Shown here one piece after another: positions 52,947 to 61,461 of a DNA stretch of 64,000 bases. The stretch's first letter is position 1, and every line of letters begins with the position of its first letter. The notes beneath the pieces were generated by a model, which was given only the letters and a program-made list of their open reading frames with translations, did no database searches and had not been told where the DNA came from. Location of the stretch: assembly GCA_965277445.1 (NCBI GenBank), contig CBDICY010000032.1:372001-436000 (forward strand), read 5' to 3'. Source of the stretch: JAFMDF01 sp965277445. GTDB taxonomy: Bacteria; Bacteroidota; Bacteroidia; Chitinophagales; Saprospiraceae. The position numbers and the translations under genes are program-made.

Positions 52947-53902
52947 TTTATACAGGTATTTTATACGTTTGCTAGGTATATATATTTTTGAGGTACTAAA
53001 TTAATAATAGTGTTAATCAATGATTAACCAGAAGGTTAAAATCAGCAATAATAAATCAATGGGGGAATGATTTACCTATTGCACTAATATTAATCGGAAT
53101 TTAGGGCATCTAGCCTTCTAAATATAAACTAGGACGTTTATCTCGTTTTATAATTTAGGTGTAAAACATTAAAAGTAAAAGGCACAGTTTTAAGGAAAGT
53201 AATAGCTGTCCACAAATATAAGAAAAATACAAACTAACTGCTTACATATATTAACAAAAAAAGATTGGTTAAAAAGTTTTTTCGTTGTTATGGATTAAAA
53301 CGCTTTGTTAATTTATTTTTCATACCCTTTTTGGGGTACTTTTAGCCGAGTATTAAGATGGTATATATAAAGAGAATTTTATGCCAATCAGCTTAAACAT
53401 AAGAATTTTGGTAAAAATCAACTTAAAAAAAAGTGAATAACCTCTTAAACATTAGTTAAACTCATCTATTCCGAATTAGTTTTTTAACATTTGTCTGCTT
53501 TAAGTAAAAATTGAATCTCCCTTTATTTGTCCTTTTTACACTAAGTCAATTTAGTTTATTGATAATCAACACCTTATAACAAAATTCAATCCTAACAACT
53601 ATTCAATTCTAATTCAACAAGATCATTTATAGTCAATTACAAATTGTTAAATTTTAAATTTAATAAATTTTTATACTTCCATTTTCCTGCCTACCTTTAG
53701 AAAAAGGAATAGTCTTTTAATTAAGTAATAGATTAGAGAGAAGCAACCATTTTATTAAGAGAAAAGAGATCAAATTTACGAAGTATCAGTATTTCTAATC
53801 TCTACTTTAGCTTCTCTATTCTACTAAAAAGAATATATGATTTACTAAACAGCGAGTAGTCTCCACTAATTTACCCCCGACTACTAGCAAAAAAACGACG
53901 TT
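52947..53902. other. 956-bp AT-rich spacer between divergent secreted-protein genes
   Basis: No gene is supported. It holds imperfect inverted repeats at 53734-53744/53810-53818 (TAGAGAGAAGC) and 53853-53861/53879-53885 (AGTAGTC) close to the nine-repeat gene. It probably contains the promoters of both flanking genes, but none is convincing. Confidence 0.5.
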
Positions 53903-56900
53903 ATGCGAAGATTGATCAGATTAGCAGTTTTAATGGCGGTTGCAATTTTTTTGACAACCAATATGACTGCGCAGCAAACTACCCAAGACAGACAACAAGG
54001 AGATTATGTCTTCGGCTTAAATGGTGGAGTAGCCTACCAAAAAAGTGATGTAGCCACCGATCTAAGTGGCTTTGGTTTTGGCTTGACTTATGGTAAAAAT
54101 TTATTGTACGCTCCTCACTCCCCTTTTAGTTTTGATGTCCGTAGTCGTTTTCAGATTGCTCGGTCTTTTGGAACAGATATTCGTCCTTCTTTGGGTATTG
54201 CCAATAACGATGCATTGAATGGAGAAAATACCTTGGATTATACGGGTGAGCCTGGTGGCGATTTCGTCTATGCCAATCATCAAACCAATCAGGCAGAATT
54301 AGGAATGGAGGGCGTATTGACTTTAAATGGTTTACGAGAAGCAACGGGTCTGGGCATTTCTTTCACAGGCGGTGTTGGGGTAAATTGGTACCAAACAAAA
54401 ATTGATCAAAGAGACGCCAATGGACTTTATGCGGATGATTATAGTCGAGTAGACGCAGGTGGTGCAAAACCATTTAATTTGTCCCAATTAAAAACCATTC
54501 GGGACGGAGAATATGAAACTTTAGCAGATGGTTTTGGGCGAGCTGGAAAATTCGGTATTATGCCTTCTTTGGGCGTTGAATTAGATTATGACTTGACTAA
54601 TAATTTGGCATTGGGAGTCGGTCATCGAATGACCTTTTCTGGTACAGATCTTTTGGATGGACAGCAATGGACGAATGCCAATGCATTGACTGGTAATAAT
54701 GATCTTTTACATTATACTTCTTTAGGGTTAAAATATAGATTCAATCAAAAAAATGCCCCCAAAAGGAATAGACAACCAACTATTGAATTAATTGAACCTT
54801 ATGGTAGTGGCTTAAGTGCAGATAAGGCACTTATTCCAATTAAGGCAACCATTAATCGAGTGTCTAATCCATTTGATGTTTATTTAACGGTCAATGGGCG
54901 AGAGCAAAAATTCAATTTTTCGAATCATACCTTGGCAGGTCAATTACGTTTAAAAAAAGGCGAAAACAAAATAGTGATTACGGCTAATAATGCTGCAGGA
55001 ACGGTGAAAGAAACTATTTTTATTACTTATAAAACAGATTTAGCTGACCAACCAACAGTTATTGATTTTGGTGCGCCTGAAATTATTTTCACAACTCCTG
55101 CTTACGATAATGAAAAGGCTACAGAAAATAGAACTAATATCAGGGCTAAAGTAAGATTAATAGAAGATAAAAGAGCGATAGAATTACGGGTAAATGGTAA
55201 AAAAGAGCGTTTTGATTTTGAGAATAACCTTGACGTTTTAAATGCAGTAGTCGATTTAAGAGAAGGTAGGAATACAATAGAAATAAAAGCTAAAAATAGA
55301 AGTGGCGAAGAGCGAGTAACTAGAACGATTTATCGAGAGTTACCAATTGCTTTTCCAACGGTTAATTTTACTAGTCCTGCATATAATAATGCGAAAGTGG
55401 ACGATCGTTTGACAACCGTAAAAATCAATTTACAGCATATTGCACAATCTTCTGATATTCAATTATTGGTGAATGGTCGAAATGAACCAAATTTTTATTT
55501 TGATAATCGAAATGGGACATTGAAAGCAGATGTTGAATTAAGAGAAGGGCGTAATGAAATTGAAATCATTGCCATTAATAAAAGAGGAGAAGCTAGAGAT
55601 CAAAGAACGATTGTTTACGAGCGAAGATATACGCCTACACCAACTATTAGACGACCAAGAGTGACCATCAATGCACCACAATATCGAGAATCTACGACTA
55701 GGGAAGAAATGGTCATGATTCACGCAACGTTGGAAAATATTTTCAGAAAATCTGATATTCGATTAACCAATAATGGTCAGTTGATTTACGATTTTAATTT
55801 TAATCCTAATACAGGAATTTTACGACATAATTTGTACTTAAGGGCGGGTATCAACCAAGTGTTAATCGAAACGCAAAATGAAGCGGGTCGAGACGATGCG
55901 AGCGCAACGATTAATTTTGAGGTACCATTGCCTCCGCCACCGCCAGTTGTAATTATTCCAAATGTGGATATTTACCAACCTCGACAAAACGCTATTTTTG
56001 AAGAGCGAGAAATTACGGTAAAGGCAAACGTAAGTGGTATTTTAGATAAGCGAGATATTGAATTCCGAGTCAATCGAGAAGATTGTTTAGATTTTAGATT
56101 CAATCCGACAACTGGTAATTTCCGAGCAAAAGTCAATTTAAGGGAAGGAGAAAACGTGATTGTCATTAGAGGGAATAACCCAAGTGGTACAGACAGACAA
56201 CGAATTACCGTTTTCCACGAAAGACCATATGCGCCAGTCATTGATTTAAGAACGCCCAATTTTGCGACAACTGATAAAAAAGAAATTCGGTTAAAGGCAA
56301 CAATTCAGCATATTGAAAACAAACGAAATGTTCAGATATTCTTGAATAATCGAATTGTTAGTGATTTCCGATTTAGAGCTGACAAATTAGAAGCTTCTTT
56401 ACGATTAAGAAAAGGGAATAATGACCTTGAAATAATTGCGACCAATAAATACGGAGAAACTAGAGAATTGAAGAATATTGACTATTTATTACCGCATTTT
56501 CCAAGTATTACGGTAACTAATATCAATGATAATCAGACTTTTAAAACGAATCAAATTGAAGTGGCTGCTACGATTCAACATGTAACTAGACGAAAAGATG
56601 TTAAGTTATTTGTGAATGGCGTATTGGCTAATAATACAGCCTTAGACGGTGATTATTTCACCGCAACTGTTCGCTTAAAAGAAGGTCGAAATACCTTGAT
56701 TTTAAAAGCGAATAATGAGCATGGTAAAGAGGAAGTGAATTTACAACTCAATTATTTGCGACCAAGAAAAGCGACGATTAATTTTGTCAGTCATGAGAAC
56801 AAAGAAGAAGTAAGAGAAAGTACGGTTGAAGTGAAAGCTATTTTAAAGCATGTTGCTGATAAGCAGGATATTGAGTTAACCCTCAATAGTAAAAGGACCG

Positions 56901-57394
56901 ATTTTACTTTTAGTAGAAATACCTTAAAAAGTAGGGTGAAATTGAAAAAAGGCAGAAATATCATTCGTTTGGTTGCCAATTCAAATAATGGGACGACCGA
57001 AGAAGTATTAACTTTAAATTATCGCCCTTTAATGGCTAAGCCAACTATTCAGTTTGTAACGACCACGAACTCGAAGCAGCCAACGCAAAATATGCGAGCA
57101 AGGATAACGGCGCAAGTCGAAAATGTAACAGCAGCCTCCGATTTAACCTTAACGTTAAATGGGCTTGCTTTTAATGATTTCGATTTTGATAATGGTAAAT
57201 TAGTGGCTACAATTCCTTTAAAATTAGGAACCAATAAAATTACGGTAAGTGCTAAAAATGAAGGCGGACGTGCAGAAGAAAAGACAACGATTACTCGAAC
57301 GATGGGGCGACCTACTATTTCTAAAGGTGGTAAAATTGGGAAAGGGAGTAAAATTGGCAAACGAGAGGTGACCCTTACAAAATCTAAGTCTTAG
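53903..57394 (+). CDS. Large surface protein: beta-barrel domain plus nine Ig-like repeats
   Basis: A 1163-residue protein. A signal peptide ends near residue 24 (NMTAQ). Residues about 30-285 alternate beta strands and look like a small outer-membrane beta-barrel (GLNGGVAYQKSDV, GLGISFTGGVGVNW, GVGHRMTFSG). Nine repeats of about 90 residues follow (about 290-1135). Each has the pattern P-x-I-x-F...P, then K/R-x-D-I-x-L-x-V-N-G, D-F-x-F, a turn, L-R-E-G-x-N-x-I and N-x-x-G. A basic tail ends with GKIGKGSKIGKREVTLTKS. The repeats probably form Ig-like sandwiches projecting from the barrel. There is no T9SS sorting domain. I do not recognise the repeat as a named family. Confidence 0.75.
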   Translation: MRRLIRLAVLMAVAIFLTTNMTAQQTTQDRQQGDYVFGLNGGVAYQKSDVATDLSGFGFGLTYGKNLLYAPHSPFSFDVRSRFQIARSFGTDIRPSLGIANNDALNGENTLDYTGEPGGDFVYANHQTNQAELGMEGVLTLNGLREATGLGISFTGGVGVNWYQTKIDQRDANGLYADDYSRVDAGGAKPFNLSQLKTIRDGEYETLADGFGRAGKFGIMPSLGVELDYDLTNNLALGVGHRMTFSGTDLLDGQQWTNANALTGNNDLLHYTSLGLKYRFNQKNAPKRNRQPTIELIEPYGSGLSADKALIPIKATINRVSNPFDVYLTVNGREQKFNFSNHTLAGQLRLKKGENKIVITANNAAGTVKETIFITYKTDLADQPTVIDFGAPEIIFTTPAYDNEKATENRTNIRAKVRLIEDKRAIELRVNGKKERFDFENNLDVLNAVVDLREGRNTIEIKAKNRSGEERVTRTIYRELPIAFPTVNFTSPAYNNAKVDDRLTTVKINLQHIAQSSDIQLLVNGRNEPNFYFDNRNGTLKADVELREGRNEIEIIAINKRGEARDQRTIVYERRYTPTPTIRRPRVTINAPQYRESTTREEMVMIHATLENIFRKSDIRLTNNGQLIYDFNFNPNTGILRHNLYLRAGINQVLIETQNEAGRDDASATINFEVPLPPPPPVVIIPNVDIYQPRQNAIFEEREITVKANVSGILDKRDIEFRVNREDCLDFRFNPTTGNFRAKVNLREGENVIVIRGNNPSGTDRQRITVFHERPYAPVIDLRTPNFATTDKKEIRLKATIQHIENKRNVQIFLNNRIVSDFRFRADKLEASLRLRKGNNDLEIIATNKYGETRELKNIDYLLPHFPSITVTNINDNQTFKTNQIEVAATIQHVTRRKDVKLFVNGVLANNTALDGDYFTATVRLKEGRNTLILKANNEHGKEEVNLQLNYLRPRKATINFVSHENKEEVRESTVEVKAILKHVADKQDIELTLNSKRTDFTFSRNTLKSRVKLKKGRNIIRLVANSNNGTTEEVLTLNYRPLMAKPTIQFVTTTNSKQPTQNMRARITAQVENVTAASDLTLTLNGLAFNDFDFDNGKLVATIPLKLGTNKITVSAKNEGGRAEEKTTITRTMGRPTISKGGKIGKGSKIGKREVTLTKSKS

Positions 57395-57469
57395 TATTTT
57401 TTGAGACGCTTGGAGGTCTTGAAGACGCTCCAAGGTCTGGAGCTATAACAACTTGACATTTTTATTATA

Positions 57470-57494
57470 GGGCGGCTGTTTTCCACAGCCGCCC
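57470..57494 (+). terminator. GC-rich hairpin after the nine-repeat gene
   Basis: GGGCGGCTGT pairs perfectly with ACAGCCGCCC around a 5-base loop and is followed by a T-rich stretch. Confidence 0.65.
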
Positions 57495-57570
57495 TGTTTT
57501 ATTTTAAAGTACAGGTGAACTTCAGTTCACCGAAAATAGGTATAGGAAAATTGATTTTAATTTTTTAAAA

Positions 57571-57679
57571 AATAGGTTGTATGGATTAAGCGGATTTGGC
57601 GGATTACAAACGGATTTTTTCAAGATCATTTTAAAATCCGTAAATATCCACTCCATCCGCCTAATCCGTACAACCTATT
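57571..57679. repeat. Long inverted repeat with 25-bp arms
   Basis: AATAGGTTGTATGGATTAAG followed by CGGAT (57571-57595) matches the reverse complement of 57655-57679 at 23 of 25 positions. Further pairing (ACGGATTT/AAATCCGT) lies inside. Confidence 0.8.
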
Positions 57680-57726
57680 AATACAGATATTAAGATTAAA
57701 AACTATCTTGCAACCCAAAAATATTA

Positions 57727-58908
57727 ATGATGACCAAGAAGTACCCGTTTTACCTTTACACTTTATGCTTAATCCTAACTATTGGAACAGCCTGCTCCAA
57801 TAAAGAAAAAAAGCAACCAACAACTAACGAAAAATCTATTGATTTGACCACTTTTTATATTGGCACTTATACTCGTTCGGAAGGACATGTAGATGGTAAC
57901 GCAGAAGGGATTTATAAAATCCAAGTCAACGAATCAACGGGAGAGATAGCAGAAAAAAAGCTAGTGGCGAAACTGGTTAACCCTTCCTTTCTAACCTATT
58001 CCCCTGACAAAAAATATCTTTATGCCGTTAGTGAATTAGCACATGCCGATGAACCTACTGGGTTTGTCTATGCCTATAAGATTGGCAAAGATTCCTTAGC
58101 ATTTATCAATCGACTGCCAACGGATGGGCAAGCGCCCTGCCATGTTTCTATTGACGAAACGGGAAAGTTTGCTTTTGTTGCAAATTATGTTGGAGGAGTA
58201 ATCAAGATGTATCGCATCAATGCAAATGGTGCTTTAGTCGCAACAGATAAAAAACAATTTGAAGGATCAAGTACACATCCACAACAGGATAGTCCACATT
58301 TACATTCTGTGATTATTTCCCCTGATAATCAATTAGCAGTCGCACCCGATAAAGGAACAGATAAGCTTTGGTTATTTACTATTGACCATGAAAACGAGAA
58401 GCTAATTCCTACCAAACAAGCATTTCTTAAAATTCAAAATGGTGCAGGACCAAGGCATTTAGTTTGGTCTAAAAATGGTGAGTTTTGTTATGTGATTAAT
58501 GAATTAGACAATACGGTAAATGTGATTGCTTATGATAAAGTAACCAATACATTTACGTCAATTCAAGCCATTTCTACCTTACCAGCCGATTACAAAGGAG
58601 AAAGTTATTGTGCAGATATTCACTTACATCCTAATGGCAAATTTTTATACGGTTCTAATCGAGGACATGACAGTATTGCTATGTATAAAGTAGATGCAAC
58701 GACTGGTAAATTAACCTTTATCGGAACGGAATCAACTAGAGGTACTTTCCCAAGGAATTTTAGAATTGATAAACAAGGCAAGTTTATATATGCTGCTAAT
58801 CAAAATTCTAGAAATATTACCAGTTATGCTATTGATGGAGTGACAGGAAGGCTAAATTTTACAGGATTTGATTTTAAAATTGGAACACCAGTTTGTATAG
58901 AATTTTAA
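57727..58908 (+). CDS. Lactonase-family lipoprotein (6-phosphogluconolactonase-like propeller)
   Basis: A 393-residue seven-bladed beta propeller of the lactonase family (PF10282). A lipoprotein signal peptide ends at Cys23 (IGTACS). Conserved strands include YIGTYTRSEG, PSFLTYSPDKKYLYAVSE, PCHVSIDETGKFAFVANYVG, GPRHLVWSKNGEFCYVINE and IHLHPNGKFLYGSNRGHDSI. Some relatives hydrolyse 6-phosphogluconolactone, but an exported lipoprotein form more likely acts on other lactones. It ends just before a YndJ-like remnant. Confidence 0.88.
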   Translation: MMTKKYPFYLYTLCLILTIGTACSNKEKKQPTTNEKSIDLTTFYIGTYTRSEGHVDGNAEGIYKIQVNESTGEIAEKKLVAKLVNPSFLTYSPDKKYLYAVSELAHADEPTGFVYAYKIGKDSLAFINRLPTDGQAPCHVSIDETGKFAFVANYVGGVIKMYRINANGALVATDKKQFEGSSTHPQQDSPHLHSVIISPDNQLAVAPDKGTDKLWLFTIDHENEKLIPTKQAFLKIQNGAGPRHLVWSKNGEFCYVINELDNTVNVIAYDKVTNTFTSIQAISTLPADYKGESYCADIHLHPNGKFLYGSNRGHDSIAMYKVDATTGKLTFIGTESTRGTFPRNFRIDKQGKFIYAANQNSRNITSYAIDGVTGRLNFTGFDFKIGTPVCIEF

Positions 58909-58911
58909 ACT

Positions 58912-59013
58912 ACCATTCCTTGGATGTATGCGGTACATGGTACTTTAAACGCTATTGGTTTTGCCTTACCCGCTATTTTGGGTTGGTATTATTACATCAT
59001 AGATGAAAAATAA
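58912..59013 (+). pseudogene. YndJ-like C-terminal remnant
   Basis: Directly after the lactonase stop, another frame reads TIPWMYAVHGTLNAIGFALP followed by AILGWYYY and stops at 59011-59013. This resembles the conserved C-terminal end of YndJ membrane proteins. There is no start or upstream part, and it overlaps the end of the DUF4112 gene, so it is a deletion relic. Confidence 0.5.
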
Positions 59014-59477
59014 GCCCAAGACCAAGCCACCACTTTTCCAACTAAAAAGATAACACCTATAAATAAAGCGACTAACACCATCAAGACCATCATGACAATC
59101 CATATCCCATTCCCTTGATAAGCACCGTCTCCATAATGCTTTTTCAATAATTCAAAATTTCGCCGATTGGATTTATAGTACAAATCAAATATATCTCCTA
59201 AAATGGGAATCGCACCGACCATCGTATCTAAAATAATATTCCACAACATTTGAAGAATCACTCGACCACTTGCACCATACCGAACCATTGTTAATACCAA
59301 TACGCTTGAGATACCAAAACTGGCAATATCTCCTGCCCCTGGAATTAAACCAATGATAAAATCTAAACCAAAACGAGTCTCTGTTCCTGGAATTCTAAAT
59401 TGATTATCTAAAAAAGAAGAAACCGTATCTAACCATTTAATTTTAGGTGGAGTCGTATTTTCGGTAGCAGTTGCCAT
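58992..59477 (-). CDS. DUF4112 domain membrane protein
   Basis: A 161-residue membrane protein of the DUF4112 family. The signature LDFIIGLIPGAGDIASFGIS (about 44-63) and VGAIPILGDIFDLYYKSNRR (about 92-111) carry the two GAGD/LGD turns of the family. A C-terminal transmembrane helix lies at about 128-150. Function is unknown. The final 22 bp overlap a remnant of a YndJ-like gene on the other strand. Confidence 0.9.
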   Translation of the reverse strand: MATATENTTPPKIKWLDTVSSFLDNQFRIPGTETRFGLDFIIGLIPGAGDIASFGISSVLVLTMVRYGASGRVILQMLWNIILDTMVGAIPILGDIFDLYYKSNRRNFELLKKHYGDGAYQGNGIWIVMMVLMVLVALFIGVIFLVGKVVAWSWAYFSSMM

Positions 59478-59640
59478 ATAATTGATGCATTAATAAAGTA
59501 CAAATATCGGTAAAATAACTAAACTAAAACTAATCCGTATGCCCTCTAGGCTAAGAAATTTAGTTATATCTTCTAAACATATTTTTAAACACTATGTATT
59601 CGTTTTATTTTTAGCAAACGGTTACCTAAAACAAAAAAAC

Positions 59641-60006
59641 ATGAGAATTACCAACATCATTCTATCCATCCTATTTGTGCTATTTGCTGTCGTTCAATAT
59701 AATGATCCTGATCCTTGGTTATGGATTGCTATTTATCTATTTATGGCTTTAATTTCAGGTTTAGCCGCAGCAAATATTTATCCTTCGTGGATAATAAGAG
59801 GAGGAATGTTGGGTTGTGTTATTGGACTAGGAATGCTCTTGCCCGATTTTATAGATTGGCTAAATACAGGAGCAGAATCCATTACTCAAAGCATGAAGGC
59901 AGAGCAACCTCATATTGAATTAACTAGAGAGTTTTTAGGTTTATTGATTTGTGCGCTAACTTTAGGTTTTCTGCTTTGGCAAGGAGAACCTACTAAAACA
60001 AGGTAA
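59641..60006 (+). CDS. TMEM220-family membrane protein
   Basis: A 121-residue protein, starting MRITNIILSILFVLFAVVQY. The following NDPDPWLWIAIYLFMALISG is the signature of the transmembrane 220 family (PF15071). Four hydrophobic segments are visible. An upstream in-frame start would add 34 residues that show no family match, so I do not use it. The role is unknown. Confidence 0.85.
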   Translation: MRITNIILSILFVLFAVVQYNDPDPWLWIAIYLFMALISGLAAANIYPSWIIRGGMLGCVIGLGMLLPDFIDWLNTGAESITQSMKAEQPHIELTREFLGLLICALTLGFLLWQGEPTKTR

Positions 60007-60058
60007 AGGTTTTTAGTTATTAGATAAATTTACAAAATCATCCAATAATTTCATCTTC

Positions 60059-61237
60059 TTATAGAGCTTTTAAAAGCGCTAATAAAGTGGCGTCTTTAAC
60101 CTCTGACTCAATCGTTTCACAACCATTAAAAACCATAAACGATTTCAGTTTCTTTAAGAAAGGCTCGTAAATTACCTCTACTTTTTTCACATACTCTTCC
60201 CATACTAAATTCCGAATCCAAAGAATTTTTGTTTTTCTATCCGCTTTTAAATCAACTTGCCCTACAAATTCTTTTCCATATAATATGGGTAAACTAAAAT
60301 AGCCGACTTTTCTTTTTTTAGCGGTTACATAACATTCTAGTAGATAGGAAAAATCAAATAACTGTTGAACTCGTGGTCTTAAAATAACTAAGTTGTCAAA
60401 AGGAGAAAGGATATGTAATTTTTTACTCATTCTTTTTGGGATATAATTTTCAAGTTGTTCAGTAAAACCATAATAAGTTACATCGGCTATTCCTTTTATA
60501 TTAGTCGCTGTCAGTTCTCCTGATTGGACCAATTGTTCAATAACTGCTTGTTTTTCTTTGATGGAAATTTTCAATAAATGCCCAATAGATTTAGTCGTAA
60601 TGAGTCCATGTGATTGAATATCTCTTCGGATAATATGTTCTATATACTGTTGCCTAGTTGGTAAATCGGTATTGACATTTGCAGGTAGAAAATTTTCTGG
60701 CAAGTCATAAATCTTTTGGAATTTTTGCCTCCCCACAATCATAATTTGCCCATCCATAAATAAATGCATGAGTGCCTGTTTTATAGGTGGGATTTCCCAA
60801 GCTTGCCCTTTAGTAAATAGCCCTTTATCCAAATCTTTAGACATCAAAGGTCCTCTTTCTTTGATTTGGTCTAGCACATAAACCATATTTTTTGGATGCT
60901 TCTGATACCAATGTTTGTCTTTTTGTGCCTTTTCCCATTTTCGATATAAACTAAATTGATAATCTCGCATCGGTAAAAAACTAGCCGCATGGGCCCAATA
61001 ATCATAAACCGTTTTATCTTTCTCCACCAGAGTCTTTAAAAAATCAGGTTGGTAATTAGGTATTCTTGTCCATAAGACGTGATGATGCGCCCGAGCAATC
61101 ACAGAAATCGTATCTATCTGCACATATCCTAAGTGTTCAATAGTAGATAAAGTCCCACTTTTTCCTTTTTTGGGAGCAGGCAATTGTTGATCAATGACCA
61201 AAGAACGAGCGAAATTTTTAGAGATAGTTTGCACCAT
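60059..61237 (-). CDS. AlkX/YcaQ-type DNA glycosylase (winged-helix)
   Basis: A 392-residue protein of the HTH_42 (AlkZ/YcaQ) superfamily. LGYVQIDTISVIARAHHHVL near the start contains the Q-x-D motif (Gln40, Asp42) that marks the AlkX/YcaQ branch, as opposed to Q-x-Q in AlkZ. YDYWAHAASFLPMRDY (about 99-114) is a further conserved segment, and winged-helix repeats follow. YcaQ excises alkylated purines and unhooks interstrand crosslinks. The length is usual. It is cytosolic and stands alone on its strand. Confidence 0.9.
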   Translation of the reverse strand: MVQTISKNFARSLVIDQQLPAPKKGKSGTLSTIEHLGYVQIDTISVIARAHHHVLWTRIPNYQPDFLKTLVEKDKTVYDYWAHAASFLPMRDYQFSLYRKWEKAQKDKHWYQKHPKNMVYVLDQIKERGPLMSKDLDKGLFTKGQAWEIPPIKQALMHLFMDGQIMIVGRQKFQKIYDLPENFLPANVNTDLPTRQQYIEHIIRRDIQSHGLITTKSIGHLLKISIKEKQAVIEQLVQSGELTATNIKGIADVTYYGFTEQLENYIPKRMSKKLHILSPFDNLVILRPRVQQLFDFSYLLECYVTAKKRKVGYFSLPILYGKEFVGQVDLKADRKTKILWIRNLVWEEYVKKVEVIYEPFLKKLKSFMVFNGCETIESEVKDATLLALLKAL

Positions 61238-61362
61238 AAAGCTGTTTTAAATTTATTGGACAAGATAGTAATTAATCTTACCTTGTGGGAATTATTTTTT
61301 ACAGCCAAGATGGATGTATCTCAAATTATCGCATCCTAAATGATTATTCACGTTAATCGTAG

Positions 61363-61414
61363 CTTGGAAATTCATTTCTAAGTCAAAAAAATCCCTTGGA
61401 AATGAATTTCCAAG
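61363..61414. repeat. Inverted repeat upstream of the amidohydrolase
   Basis: CTTGGAAATTCATTT (61363-61377) is the exact reverse complement of 61400-61414. It overlaps an in-frame upstream start of the next gene and argues for the later start at 61462. Confidence 0.75.
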
Positions 61415-61461
61415 TTTCGGGCGACAAATTGATATACCCATCAAGATTCAACAAAAGGAAA

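Larger units (their letters stand above)
57395..57726. other. Spacer stacked with hairpins
   Basis: Four successive inverted repeats lie here: CTTGGAG/CTCCAAG just after the stop, a GC-rich hairpin (57470-57494), GGTGAACT/AGTTCACC (57514-57531) and a long repeat (57571-57679). Confidence 0.65.
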
